From assembly GCA_030524545.1 (NCBI GenBank), contig JAUNGM010000007.1, positions 1 through 64,000 on the forward strand: a stretch of 64,000 nt of DNA, written 5' to 3'. The position numbers were made by a program, and so were the translations under genes. Below are positions 17,249-24,805 of the stretch, piece after piece. Positions within the stretch are counted from its first letter, which is position 1. Every line of letters starts with the position of its first letter. The notes under the pieces were generated by a model. The model ran no database searches. It had not been told where the DNA came from and saw only the letters and a program-made list of their open reading frames with translations. Source of the DNA: Eubacteriales bacterium. Lineage in GTDB: Bacteria; Bacillota; Clostridia; Lachnospirales; Lachnospiraceae.

Positions 17249-17584
17249 ATGTACAACCCTGATGAAGAATATCAACATATGCTTGATAAATTCAAGATAA
17301 TCTGCAAACAGAAAAATAAAACACAATATGCTCTGGCAAAAGCCACAGGGATTTCTGACTCCAGCATATGGAACATTATGAATGGGGTGTCGAAGCCATA
17401 TATCTATACAATGTTGTTGCTTTGCGAAGCATTGGAAATATCGATGGGTGAGCTATTTGCAAATTTTGGACTCAGTTCAGAGGAAGAGAGTATTATCAGT
17501 GCATACCGTTCACTGTCTCCGAAGAAAAGAAGGATGTTGGAAGTTTATGTGGATATGCTTTTGAAGTATGATGAAGAGTTTTGA
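17249..17584 (+). CDS. XRE-family transcriptional regulator
   Basis: Small DNA-binding protein of 111 residues. An HTH_3-type helix-turn-helix covers about residues 12-70 (LAKATGISDSSIWNIMNG is the helix-turn-helix core), followed by a short helical tail SLSPKKRRMLEVYVDMLLKY. It is paralogous to the regulator at 18654-19055: same domain order and the same tail pattern. It probably controls the RiPP-like cluster downstream or the membrane gene next to it. AAAGGTGG precedes the ATG. Confidence 0.88.
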   Translation: MYNPDEEYQHMLDKFKIICKQKNKTQYALAKATGISDSSIWNIMNGVSKPYIYTMLLLCEALEISMGELFANFGLSSEEESIISAYRSLSPKKRRMLEVYVDMLLKYDEEF

Positions 17585-17755
17585 AAATACATAGTTATTT
17601 TGAGGTGGTAGTTCTGTATAACGAGAGGGCAAAGATGTATTTTTAGTAGTAAAATAGAAATGGAAAAGTTAATCCACCGTGTTTTTATCGTTAACAAAGT
17701 ATAAAAGAGTTTTACGCTGGACAAAAAGGCTCGAAACGGAACGAAAGGCAGATAT

Positions 17756-18523
17756 ATGAAAATAGTTCAATTTTTTGTAGAAAACATAAATACAATTATC
17801 AGTTTTTTGGCATTGATTATGTCCGTAATGAGCGTGTGGTATGCGAGGAAAGGGGCAAAATTTGGGGAAAAAGGATATCAGACTGCTGAAAAGATATTTA
17901 ATGAAGGTGTTCAACTAGACTGTAATAAAGTATTTGAACAACTTGGACTTGAACTTACAATGAATATTATTATTCCTTTTCTGAAATTTGAAAATGCGGT
18001 TAGCGACTGTCTGTATAATAAAAAAGAAGATATTTTTAAACAAAAAGTGAGTGAGGTATATAGTACGATTAATAACAACATTTTCGAGTTCTCCTGTCCA
18101 TATTGGGATATGTATAAAGGGGATGTCTGGGATGCATTTGAAAAATTGCGAAAAGATGAACAAAAGGGAAATGAAAAGGCAGGCAAGGGGACATTTAATG
18201 TGACTACTGATGCATTTCTGAAGATTTGGGATTTTATTGAAAAGGCAAAAGATTTTGAAAAAGGTATTGGTTCCGTTTGTAGGGCTATGGACAGATATGT
18301 AAAGGAGCAAACAGGAACAGAGGAAAATTGTTTGAGAGGAAAAAACAATGTGGGAAAGAAGTTGACAATGAAGGGGTTTCTGGACGCAGGAGGTAACAAC
18401 TATTTGTACAGCGAAGGAAAAAATAAAGTGAAAGAGCTGGGTGAAGCCATAGAATCATTACCAGAGGAATTGAACATAAAAGATAAGAAGCAGAGGCTTC
18501 AGGCTGCAAGAAAACGTGTATGA
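17756..18523 (+). CDS. Membrane-anchored protein of unknown function
   Basis: One membrane helix at about residues 9-27 (ENINTIISFLALIMSVMSVW) precedes a charged cytosolic domain of about 225 residues, predicted mainly helical. No enzyme motif was recognised. The layout (N-terminal helix, positive YARKG stop, helical cytosolic domain) resembles small anchored effectors or immunity proteins, but this is only a shape comparison. It lies between two paralogous XRE regulators and directly before a 39-residue membrane protein, with which it may act. The ribosome binding site before ATG 17756 is weak (AAAGGCAG). Confidence 0.68.
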   Translation: MKIVQFFVENINTIISFLALIMSVMSVWYARKGAKFGEKGYQTAEKIFNEGVQLDCNKVFEQLGLELTMNIIIPFLKFENAVSDCLYNKKEDIFKQKVSEVYSTINNNIFEFSCPYWDMYKGDVWDAFEKLRKDEQKGNEKAGKGTFNVTTDAFLKIWDFIEKAKDFEKGIGSVCRAMDRYVKEQTGTEENCLRGKNNVGKKLTMKGFLDAGGNNYLYSEGKNKVKELGEAIESLPEELNIKDKKQRLQAARKRV

Positions 18524-18533
18524 GGTGAAGGGT

Positions 18534-18653
18534 GTGAAAACATATAAAAGATTTATGGAAATAGTAGAAGCGATAATGACTATTTTTGCGTTAATTGTGG
18601 CATTTGATAGAGTGGTAAAAATGCTTTTACAGAAAATGGGGCATCAAGAATAA
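18534..18653 (+). CDS. 39-residue single-helix membrane protein
   Basis: GTG 18534 opens a 39-codon gene whose product is essentially one membrane helix (IVEAIMTIFALIVAFDRVVK) with a basic tail. GAGGTGAAGG sits just upstream and its TAA (18651-18653) directly abuts the ATG of the next regulator, so it is tightly coupled to both neighbours. It resembles small holin/toxin-like or anchoring peptides in size only. It could be a partner of the anchored protein upstream. Confidence 0.6.
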   Translation: MKTYKRFMEIVEAIMTIFALIVAFDRVVKMLLQKMGHQE

Positions 18654-19055
18654 ATGTATAACGTAGAAAAAGAGTGCGAGAAGTTGATTCAAAATATTCG
18701 GCTATTGTGTCAGATGAAGTCTTTATCGAATAATGCGCTCGCACGTCGTGCAGGCATTTCTCCATCAGCGACTAGTGATCTTTTGAGTGGAAAGACAAAG
18801 CCGCAGTTTTATACACTACTGCAGTTGTGCAATGCACTAGAGGTCACAATTGATGAATTGTTTGGTTTGAACTCAATTAATGAGGAATACTCGGAACTGG
18901 ACGGGGATGATTCTGGAGGGCAGATAAGCAAGAGCTTTGTAGGATTAAATGCAGAAGAAAGAAGCCTTCTGCTTCTATATAACCATTTGTCCGTAGCGAA
19001 AAAAGAGATGTTGCGTATTTATATGGATATGCTTATAGAGTACAAGGAAATGTAG
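18654..19055 (+). CDS. XRE-family transcriptional regulator
   Basis: Regulator of 133 residues with a helix-turn-helix at about residues 8-68 (ALARRAGISPSATSDLLSG), a variable acidic linker and the tail HLSVAKKEMLRIYMDMLIEY, matching the tail of the regulator at 17249-17584. The pair probably arose by duplication. Its start abuts the stop of the 39-residue gene. Just downstream, at 19066-19094, two near-identical 10-mers precede the radical SAM gene and are candidate binding sites for this protein. Confidence 0.88.
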   Translation: MYNVEKECEKLIQNIRLLCQMKSLSNNALARRAGISPSATSDLLSGKTKPQFYTLLQLCNALEVTIDELFGLNSINEEYSELDGDDSGGQISKSFVGLNAEERSLLLLYNHLSVAKKEMLRIYMDMLIEYKEM

Positions 19056-19065
19056 AACAAAGCAT

Positions 19066-19094
19066 CGAAAAAACGAACACAATTCGGAAAAACG
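19066..19094. promoter_or_regulatory. Direct repeat pair upstream of the radical SAM gene
   Basis: CGAAAAAACG (19066-19075) and CGGAAAAACG (19085-19094) are spaced 19 bp start to start, close to two helical turns. They lie just upstream of a possible -10 (TATGAT near 19117) and are candidate operator sites for one of the two XRE regulators. Confidence 0.4.
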
Positions 19095-19154
19095 TGGATG
19101 TAAAAAAGAAAATAGTATGATATTATTTGTTTCAATTATATTGGAGGTGTGAGG

Positions 19155-20456
19155 ATGATTATACGCGGAGAGGAGCTTTTTTTTATAGAGCGGTTTGGTG
19201 CTCTGGATTCGAAGATTGTTTACGCACCGCTTCGAAGCTTTCTGGCTGTGATAAAGAATGAGCTAGTAGAAAGCATTGAAAAAAATGATTCATCTATGTC
19301 AGATGCTTTTTTTGATCATTTAAAGAAGAAAAAGTTAATTAATCCTTATGTGCTGCATGAGATTGCGATTGGGATTCTTCCGCAGATATCGATTCCGGTG
19401 ACGGATAATTGTAATCTTCGCTGCAAGTATTGTTATTTTCGGGCAGGTGACGAGGATAAACACCGGAGCCAGAGTAAAGAGGAAATTAAATGCTATGTGG
19501 ATGCTTATTTGAGGCGGATTGGAGACTATAAGATTCGTAATAAAGAGAACTATATAGATGTCTCAATTGCAGGCGGAGGAGAGCCGACCGTGGAATTTGA
19601 TGCTTTTCAGTATGCAGTTCTGTATTGTGAAAAAGCATTTCGAGAACAAGGAGTAACTCCAAGATTCAGCATGCCGACAAATGGAGTATATGGAGATAAG
19701 GTTCGATCGTTTATTGCAGATCATTTTTCACAGGTATCTCTTTCAATGGATGGCCCCCAGTTCATTCAGGACAGGCACAGGCCGTTGGCAAACGGTGACT
19801 CTAGTTTCAAGTGGGCGTATGATACGGCGAAATATTTTTACAGATGCAAACTGCCTTATGCATTTCGGGTAACGGTATCAGCGTACAGTGTCCGGTATTT
19901 GAAGGAGATTTTGGATTTCTTCAACGAGGAATTCCCGGGAAAAATGGTTGGATTGGAGCCCATGAATTTATTTGGCAGGGCAGTGGGAAATAAGGAACTG
20001 CAGCCCCCTGATGAGATGGAGTATTCGGAAAAACTGTTGGAAGCTTATGATTATGCTTACAGTAAGAATATTCCGATACGAACGGCGGGTACGGGAAAAT
20101 TTGATCAGCTGCGCACGGTGTTTTGTGGAGCAGTGGGAATCCCGAACTGGACAATCACGACAGAAGGTCGGATTACATCTTGCACAAGGGATAATCTTCC
20201 GGAAATTTTTTCGTTTGGAAAATATGACGAAAAAACGAAAGAGATTGTGATTGATGAGGAGAAGATCAGAGTTCTTCGGAGCATGAATGTGTTTCACTAT
20301 CCGGAATGTCAGGATTGCTTTTGTAAGTACAATTGTGCTGGTGACTGTCCGGATTTGCGTGTCTCGAATATGCTAAACTGTGAAGCTACAAAGAAAGTGG
20401 CGGCATATGTGTTCAATAAAAAGATAGACGAACGGATGGCAAAGGAACAGAGATAG
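19155..20456 (+). CDS. Radical SAM/SPASM peptide maturase
   Basis: Iron-sulfur enzyme of about 433 residues likely to modify the small Cys-rich peptide encoded next. The radical SAM cluster is DNCNLRCKYCYF with Cys86, Cys90 and Cys93 (CxxxCxxC). A C-terminal SPASM-type domain holds further Cys near 324, 342, 386, 389, 391, 395, 399 and 410 (CQDCFCKYNCAGDC), enough for two auxiliary clusters. ATG 19155 has GGAGG seven bases upstream; an in-frame GTG at 19149 is less likely. Family context suggests thioether-forming (sactipeptide/ranthipeptide or CcpM-like) chemistry; the exact bond is not predictable from sequence alone. Confidence 0.88.
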   Translation: MIIRGEELFFIERFGALDSKIVYAPLRSFLAVIKNELVESIEKNDSSMSDAFFDHLKKKKLINPYVLHEIAIGILPQISIPVTDNCNLRCKYCYFRAGDEDKHRSQSKEEIKCYVDAYLRRIGDYKIRNKENYIDVSIAGGGEPTVEFDAFQYAVLYCEKAFREQGVTPRFSMPTNGVYGDKVRSFIADHFSQVSLSMDGPQFIQDRHRPLANGDSSFKWAYDTAKYFYRCKLPYAFRVTVSAYSVRYLKEILDFFNEEFPGKMVGLEPMNLFGRAVGNKELQPPDEMEYSEKLLEAYDYAYSKNIPIRTAGTGKFDQLRTVFCGAVGIPNWTITTEGRITSCTRDNLPEIFSFGKYDEKTKEIVIDEEKIRVLRSMNVFHYPECQDCFCKYNCAGDCPDLRVSNMLNCEATKKVAAYVFNKKIDERMAKEQR

Positions 20457-20501
20457 TAGTGGTAACTAGTTAATTTTAAATATAGATGCGGAGGTGAGAT
20501 T

Positions 20502-20684
20502 ATGGAAGCAACAGTAGCGGTAAAGACAGACGGTATGAGTATGAATGAATTGATTAAAAGTCTGATTATTTCAGAAGTGGATTTGGGCTACGATAAACGG
20601 CAGAACATCCTGATGTCATGCAGCAATGATGGATGTAACCGGATTTCTTATTGTAGCTGTGACTGTAATGATAGCAGCTGGTAA
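20502..20684 (+). CDS. Candidate RiPP precursor peptide, Cys-rich C terminus
   Basis: A 60-residue peptide with a helical, acidic leader (residues 1-38, MNELIKSLIISEVDLGY) and a core with Cys at 40, 45, 51, 53 and 55, Asp at 43, 54 and 57 and a terminal Trp: CSNDGCNRISYCSCDCNDSSW in two parts (40-50, 51-60). GGAGGTGAG precedes the ATG and a strong terminator follows the stop. It lies 45 bases after the radical SAM gene. Size, leader/core asymmetry and position fit a radical-SAM-modified RiPP. No double-Gly cleavage site, dedicated protease or exporter is visible nearby. Confidence 0.75.
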   Translation: MEATVAVKTDGMSMNELIKSLIISEVDLGYDKRQNILMSCSNDGCNRISYCSCDCNDSSW

Positions 20685-20692
20685 ATAAGAAG

Positions 20693-20733
20693 TGCCTTAT
20701 TGCTCACATTAGAGGGGTGATAAGGCATTTTTT
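20693..20733 (+). terminator. Rho-independent terminator after the precursor gene
   Basis: TGCCTTAT (20693-20700) pairs with ATAAGGCA (20720-20727), followed by six T. It separates the maturase/precursor unit from the isoprenoid-synthase-like gene and may set a high precursor transcript level relative to downstream genes. Confidence 0.8.
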
Positions 20734-20793
20734 ATTCTGTAAGTGTGCAATAAGTCAATTTTCAGAAAAGATCGGTGAGGGAAGGGCGGCGGA

Positions 20794-21732
20794 ATGTTTG
20801 ATAAACAGAAATACTATAATTATATATACCATAGACTTGTTTTAAAACACTGTGACTGGGAATCAGAAAATCTTAATGAGAAAAGAAACGCTGTGCTGGA
20901 AGAGCAGTTGAATACTATTCTGGATCAGATACGTTTTACATATGGGTTTGATCTCAGGAGGAATGCCAGAATTAATATGGAAAAATTTAGGATATGGCGG
21001 AGAGAGCTGGGGCTTCCAGATGCAGATTATTATGCATATGTAGCAACCTGTTTTGTCGTATTTTGTTGTTTGGAGGATAAGATACTGGATTCACGGCGTT
21101 TTTCTTCAGATGAAAAAGAAGCTTTGTGCGGAGAATTGTCACTATTCTGGAATAGAGAGATGCTAGAGAGGTGTCGATTCCCCGAGGTTTGGGCGTTAGG
21201 TACGCAAGTAGCTGAATTTTTGGCGAAACAGGAGAAAATAGATTCCAGCAGGTATTTGGCGTTAAAAGATAAAATTGATAGGGCTTTCTCTTCAGAAACT
21301 TTTCTTTATCATCATCCGTTATCTAGCTTTGATGGGAAACTGAATTTATGTTGTCTGACAGATAAATCAGTGGAATTTGTTGCTGCATCATTTGAGATTG
21401 CTGCTTATGATTCTGATCAAAACAAGATAAAGGAAATTGCAAAGTTAATCGGGGAATTGTTTTGGCTGATTGATGATATCTGTGATTTTCCTGCGGATAT
21501 TGAAGATGGGATTATGAATTCTGCACTTATTTTTTGTACGGATATATCACAAGAAATGCCATTATACGAAAGAATAGAGCATGCTGCTTTTCACATGGAG
21601 TATATGATACGGGAACTGGAGTGTAGAAATGAGTACCTGGAGAGAATGGTGGGTGCTGAACTGTGTCGATTCATACGAAATGAACTTTGGGATTGGACGC
21701 TGGATGTTAGAAAACGTGTGACTAAGATCTAA
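20794..21732 (+). CDS. Class I isoprenoid-synthase-like protein
   Basis: Helical protein of 312 residues that lines up with trans-prenyl diphosphate synthases: a first Asp-rich element CCLEDKILDSRRF (EDxxxD at 94-99, followed by the RR seen in that family) and a second, ELFWLIDDICDFPADIEDG (DDxxD at 227-231), preceded by a Lys-containing stretch LTDKSVEFVAASFEIAAY at 188-205. The N-terminal GGKRxRP motif of housekeeping enzymes is not visible, so it is divergent. It may make a small isoprenoid or use the prenyl diphosphate pocket on the modified peptide. It is separated from the precursor by a terminator and 60 bases, so cluster membership is inferred from proximity. Confidence 0.62.
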   Translation: MFDKQKYYNYIYHRLVLKHCDWESENLNEKRNAVLEEQLNTILDQIRFTYGFDLRRNARINMEKFRIWRRELGLPDADYYAYVATCFVVFCCLEDKILDSRRFSSDEKEALCGELSLFWNREMLERCRFPEVWALGTQVAEFLAKQEKIDSSRYLALKDKIDRAFSSETFLYHHPLSSFDGKLNLCCLTDKSVEFVAASFEIAAYDSDQNKIKEIAKLIGELFWLIDDICDFPADIEDGIMNSALIFCTDISQEMPLYERIEHAAFHMEYMIRELECRNEYLERMVGAELCRFIRNELWDWTLDVRKRVTKI

Positions 21733-21776
21733 GGATTTGCACTCAGACTCTCATGCACTAAGAAAGAGACATATCC

Positions 21777-22057
21777 ATGTATAAGAAAATTTTATTAAGA
21801 CATTCCAGCAAGGATACGCCATACGGAGACGCGGTTGTAAACCTCCTGTTAAAGACGGGTTTAAGCACAAACCAGATAGTGTATTCGAGCGATTACACCT
21901 GTGGAATTCCAATCGGCAAAAACATCTATGATTACCTGCGGGAAACGATCCATGACGAGGCTATGTGGTCTATCTGTTGTCAGATAACTACTATGAGAGC
22001 ATTGCCTGTATGAATGAGATGGGCGCTGCACGGATGCGGCAGAATGATTGGTTGTGA
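21777..22057 (+). pseudogene. TIR-domain protein, frameshifted remnant
   Basis: MYKKILLRHSSKDTPYGDAV begins a TIR domain (the usual ISHSSKD strand with an altered start), continuing to YDYLRETIHDEA. The frame is then lost near 21960, and a neighbouring frame resumes with VVYLLSDNYYESIACMNEMG up to the stop at 22055-22057, exactly the next TIR strand and helix. The remainder of the gene is absent or unrecognisable. TIR proteins of this kind are usually NAD-cleaving defence effectors; this copy appears dead. Confidence 0.72.
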
Positions 22058-22242
22058 ATATAAAAAGTACATGTCGGCAGATTGGCATGGATAATGTTGT
22101 AGATGCTGCGGTTCAGAAAAAGCAGGAAAACGACTGGAGACTGTGCCGGATGTACCTGGAATGTGTGCTGATTACGAATGAGAAAAATGAGAGGGCGAAG
22201 GAAGAATTAAAGAAACTTTGTTTGATGAGTTTATCTAAATGA
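22048..22242 (+). pseudogene. Unassigned helical fragment after the TIR remnant
   Basis: An open stretch of 64 codons ending at 22242 encodes a charged helical peptide (NDWRLCRMYLECVLITNEKN, then ERAKEELKKLC). It starts only on TTG, lacks a ribosome binding site and overlaps the TIR remnant, so it is more likely a leftover C-terminal piece of a larger gene than a small gene. No family was recognised. Confidence 0.35.
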
Positions 22243-22290
22243 CATTGGTTAAGTTTACAGTTGCTTGAAACGTGTTGCAGCGGATAGATG

Positions 22291-22336
22291 GCCAGAAATC
22301 GGTGGAGAATATGTCGGTCGATTTTCTGGCTTTTTT
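22291..22336 (+). terminator. Terminator in the pseudogene cluster
   Basis: GCCAGAAATCG (22291-22301) pairs with CGATTTTCTGGC (22319-22330) with one bulged base, followed by TTTTTT. This argues that the overlapping open frame at 22265-22450 is not coding. Confidence 0.75.
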
Positions 22337-22452
22337 ACGGCCTGCTATCTGGCGGTTAGGTATACTGACAAGGAAGTAAAAATATATTTTACAAGCTCTA
22401 ATGATTTTTTGGAAGGCTTGGCGTATAATATGAGTACGAAGGGACATTAAAA

Positions 22453-22617
22453 TGAGATCCGCTGGATACGATTCTGCGCTCGTTGGTGGATACGGATAAA
22501 GAGGCGGATGAGTATATGAACGTAGTGTTTAAACAGTGTGCAGCTTACGAGAAACAAAGTTATATTGCGGGTATGAAGACCGGAGCCAGGCTGATGATGG
22601 AGTTGGCAGAAGATTAA
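22453..22617 (+). pseudogene. C-terminal fragment of an unidentified protein
   Basis: Immediately after a stop codon, a frame of 54 codons (DPLDTILRSLVDTDKEADEY to GMKTGARLMMELAED) has normal-looking protein composition but no start codon or ribosome binding site near its beginning. It looks like the tail of a small helical protein whose 5' part was lost. Its ending (SYIAGMKTGARLMMEL) recalls small helical proteins of unknown function common in Lachnospiraceae. Confidence 0.4.
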
Positions 22618-22653
22618 GAAGGTATTGTACCAAAACAGAATAAGAAATATGAG

Positions 22654-22706
22654 AAAGACCTCCGGGGAGCAATGTGGATAACAGTTGGTCCATCGGAGGC
22701 CTTTTT
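22654..22706. terminator. Terminator between convergent remnants
   Basis: AAAGACCTCCG (22654-22664) pairs with CGGAGGCCTTT (22694-22704) with one A/C mismatch, and T or A runs flank both sides, so it can act for both strands. Confidence 0.7.
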
Positions 22707-22715
22707 CTTTATGTT

Positions 22716-23408
22716 TTAACGTATTTTTTGGTTTCGGCTGTTGTGCTTATCCGGGATTGTCATAACCAGCTTGCCAGAATCTAAAAGAGGTTTCAAATAT
22801 GATTTACGAAAATGATTTGTGTTGGCAAGCGCCATGTGTTCCATCATTTCTTTTTTACTGCGTGGAATGTTACAAAATTCAACAAGAGCTTCTAACCGTT
22901 TATCTTTATCTTGGGTGGTAACTGTGGTGGTGACTTGTGTGGTCGGCCCCACAGTCATAGTAGCATTTGCCTCACACAATGGAATGATAGTACGGAATAC
23001 GTCGCCCTCCACAAATTGAGGTTTCTCACCGGAATAGAGCTGCGTATACTTATAAGTGTTCCGCATACCGGAGCCAAGTTCGTCTGCCAGTCCGATTTCA
23101 CGAAAGACCTTTGAAATAGCCGGATTCTTGGGGAATGGTGCAAAGGTCGCAAGTTCCAAATTGCCAAAACCATGTGAGAGGTTGGCATTCTCAGTATAAA
23201 ACCGGTCACGCTCTATAACCATTTTTGCAACATAGGCATTTGAAATCTCTATGTGCCAGGAGATTGGAAATGATTTCCCTCAAAATTTTATCTCTTGCAC
23301 TGACGCTGACGATGCCATCCAGCGTAAAGTTATCATTCAGATGCTGATGCCTGAATTCCAAGAGCCTGTCATAGCTATCTAAAAGGTTTGTGGTAATGAC
23401 ATCGCGGG
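22716..23408 (-). pseudogene. AlbA/ATP-binding transcriptional-regulator-like protein, frameshifted remnant
   Basis: Reading the minus strand from about 23408, a frame gives NLLDSYDRLLEFRHQHLNDN and REIISNLLAHRDF, the GHKL ATP-binding part of the AlbA_2/HATPase_c_4 family. The frame shifts near 23240, after which the other frame continues SNAYVAKMVIERDRFYTENA, GLADELGSGMRNTYKYTQLY and a C-terminal helix-turn-helix-like region to the stop at 22716. The N-terminal AlbA domain is missing; the break point at about 23408 is fused to an unrelated nuclease fragment. These proteins are common accessory genes in this group; this copy is broken at two points. Confidence 0.7.
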
Positions 23409-23555
23409 GATGGATTCAGTGATATCCTGATTGAACCGGAAGATCCGGATGTTGGGATTGTCATTGAAGTCAAGTATGCGGCAAGCATTTTAGGGTTGGA
23501 CAAAGCCTGTGATGAAGAGATGAAACAGATCAAGGAATGCAGATATGATGAATAA
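23409..23555 (+). pseudogene. PD-(D/E)XK nuclease (PDDEXK_9-like) C-terminal fragment
   Basis: From 23409 the plus strand encodes DGFSDILIEPEDPDVGIVIE followed by VKYAASILGLDKACDEEMKQ and IKECRYDE before TAA. The D...(I/V)IE-V-K pattern is the catalytic core of the PD-(D/E)XK domain found at the C terminus of AAA-ATPase-like proteins widespread in Lachnospiraceae. Everything upstream is missing, replaced by the tail of the AlbA remnant on the opposite strand, so this is a recombination junction. Confidence 0.7.
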
Positions 23556-23649
23556 ATTATAGCCGTAATACCATATATGGCAGGCATTAGAATATGATTC
23601 CTGATAAAATGTCGGTAAAAATACTTATATGTCGAAGAGGGGGGATACT

Positions 23650-24180
23650 ATGGGTACAAAAGAAAAGTGTTCAGCAAAAAGAGAAATTGAGGATAACGAA
23701 TTTCTATTTACGAAAGAGAATCAGCAGAATAGTGGGGTACGAATCGCGGACAAGCGCTTTGAATCGTGCTGTAAATGGTATATTCGAAATGCTTGCAAAT
23801 ATAAAAGAATTTACGTTATAATGACTTTTATAGGCGGTGTGTGCCCGATTATTGCTGCTGCATTGAACGGAATTGATTTTGGAACGAAGTATGCCGGATG
23901 GGGAAAGGCAATTTTGATTGCGCTTTCTTTAGCCGCCAGCATATCGGTTTTTGTATTGAATGTAACCAGAGCTCAGGAGAAATGGACAAATTACAGGGTG
24001 AGCAGCGAATTTCTGAAGCGGGAGCGTACCTTTTATTTACATGGGAAGAATGCACACATAAATGATATGGATGAATGGGATGCAGAGTTTCTGAGAAATA
24101 TTGAAGAATATATGGCACAGGAAAATAAGACCTGGGCAGCAGGAAACCAAAAGGATAACGCTGTAAATAAGAAAAGCTGA
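23650..24180 (+). CDS. DUF4231/SLATT-like two-helix membrane protein
   Basis: About 176 residues with two membrane helices (RIYVIMTFIGGVCPIIAAAL, then AILIALSLAASISVFVLNV) and the following QEKWTNYRVSSEFLKRERTF, the pattern of DUF4231/SLATT proteins. SLATT proteins are proposed pore-forming effectors coupled to nucleotide or other sensors in defence systems. No sensor or nucleotidyltransferase is adjacent, but the surrounding DNA is full of defence-gene debris, so it could be an orphan effector. ATG 23650 is chosen for the GGGGGATACT in front of it; the frame is open from 23629. Confidence 0.75.
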   Translation: MGTKEKCSAKREIEDNEFLFTKENQQNSGVRIADKRFESCCKWYIRNACKYKRIYVIMTFIGGVCPIIAAALNGIDFGTKYAGWGKAILIALSLAASISVFVLNVTRAQEKWTNYRVSSEFLKRERTFYLHGKNAHINDMDEWDAEFLRNIEEYMAQENKTWAAGNQKDNAVNKKS

Positions 24181-24590
24181 CCTAGAAATTTTTTAGTGTA
24201 TAAGGTAAAAATTGAAGGGAGAATATATAAAAATGTCGAAAAATGTCGCTTTGCTACATTATATGGGAGTAATATTCTGTAAAAATAATGTAAAATTAGA
24301 AAAAGTGTACCTTGAAAACATAATAGGGGATGGGGAATTCGGGCAGTCCGGTAATCGGAGAATATTTTAGCGTTAAGTTGAAATGGAATTCAATAAGATT
24401 CGCTTATTTAATAAGATACCGGATTGTTTGATTTCATATAGAAGAGTGGGTTCAGAAATAGGAGTAAATGAAATAACTGTTAAAAATAGAGCGTAGAGAC
24501 AAAGAAGATCAGGAATATTCATAATATCTGTCGGATGGCATATAATAAAGAATATAGCTTTAAAACATAAATATATAAAAACCTCAAAAT
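24181..24590. other. AT-rich gap, possible 45-codon frame only
   Basis: No confident gene. The best candidate is ATG 24233 to stop 24370 (45 residues, MSKNVALLHYMGVIF...), with GAAGGGAG eleven bases upstream, a longer spacing than usual and no recognisable family. The rest is low-complexity AT-rich DNA leading up to the promoter at 24594. Confidence 0.3.
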
Positions 24591-24593
24591 AGC

Positions 24594-24622
24594 TTGACAT
24601 CATTCTGGATTTAGTATATAGT
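24594..24622 (+). promoter_or_regulatory. Strong promoter for the small gene / HExxH protein module
   Basis: TTGACA (24594-24599), a 17-bp spacer and TATAGT (24617-24622) form a near-consensus sigma-A promoter. The -10 region sits in a palindrome-rich stretch (AGTATATAGTATACT), suggesting a repressor site over the promoter. The leader to the first start codon is about 175 nt and includes the 43-bp palindrome. Confidence 0.7.
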
Positions 24623-24726
24623 ATACTACTGTTTTTAGAATTGGAAAAAGGGACTTGTAACAGATGTCATGTGAAAAACGTGCGTTTCAATTGAAGTTTA
24701 TTTTTCGGTGTGATACGATAAACATC

Positions 24727-24769
24727 GTAGTAACCACGGTTTATATATTATATAAACCGTGGTTACTAC
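24727..24769. repeat. 43-bp perfect palindrome with single-base centre
   Basis: The arm GTAGTAACCACGGTTTATAT-A (24727-24747) is exactly complementary to 24749-24769, leaving one T at 24748. Right after it AGTATAGCT is repeated in tandem (about 24770-24789). In RNA it would form a very stable hairpin in the leader of the 56-aa gene; in DNA it could be an operator or recombination site. Confidence 0.85.
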
Positions 24770-24805
24770 TAGTATAGCTAGTATAGCTTTTGGGAGGTGA
24801 GATCT

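Noticed and set aside
22265..22450. A 61-codon frame starting MKRVAADRWPEIGG.
   Set aside because: A terminator hairpin with T6 (22291-22336) lies inside it, so it is probably non-coding.
24727..24769. Reading the 43-bp palindrome as an ordinary rho-independent terminator.
   Set aside because: It lacks a following T tract, has an almost loopless centre and lies in a leader rather than after a gene.
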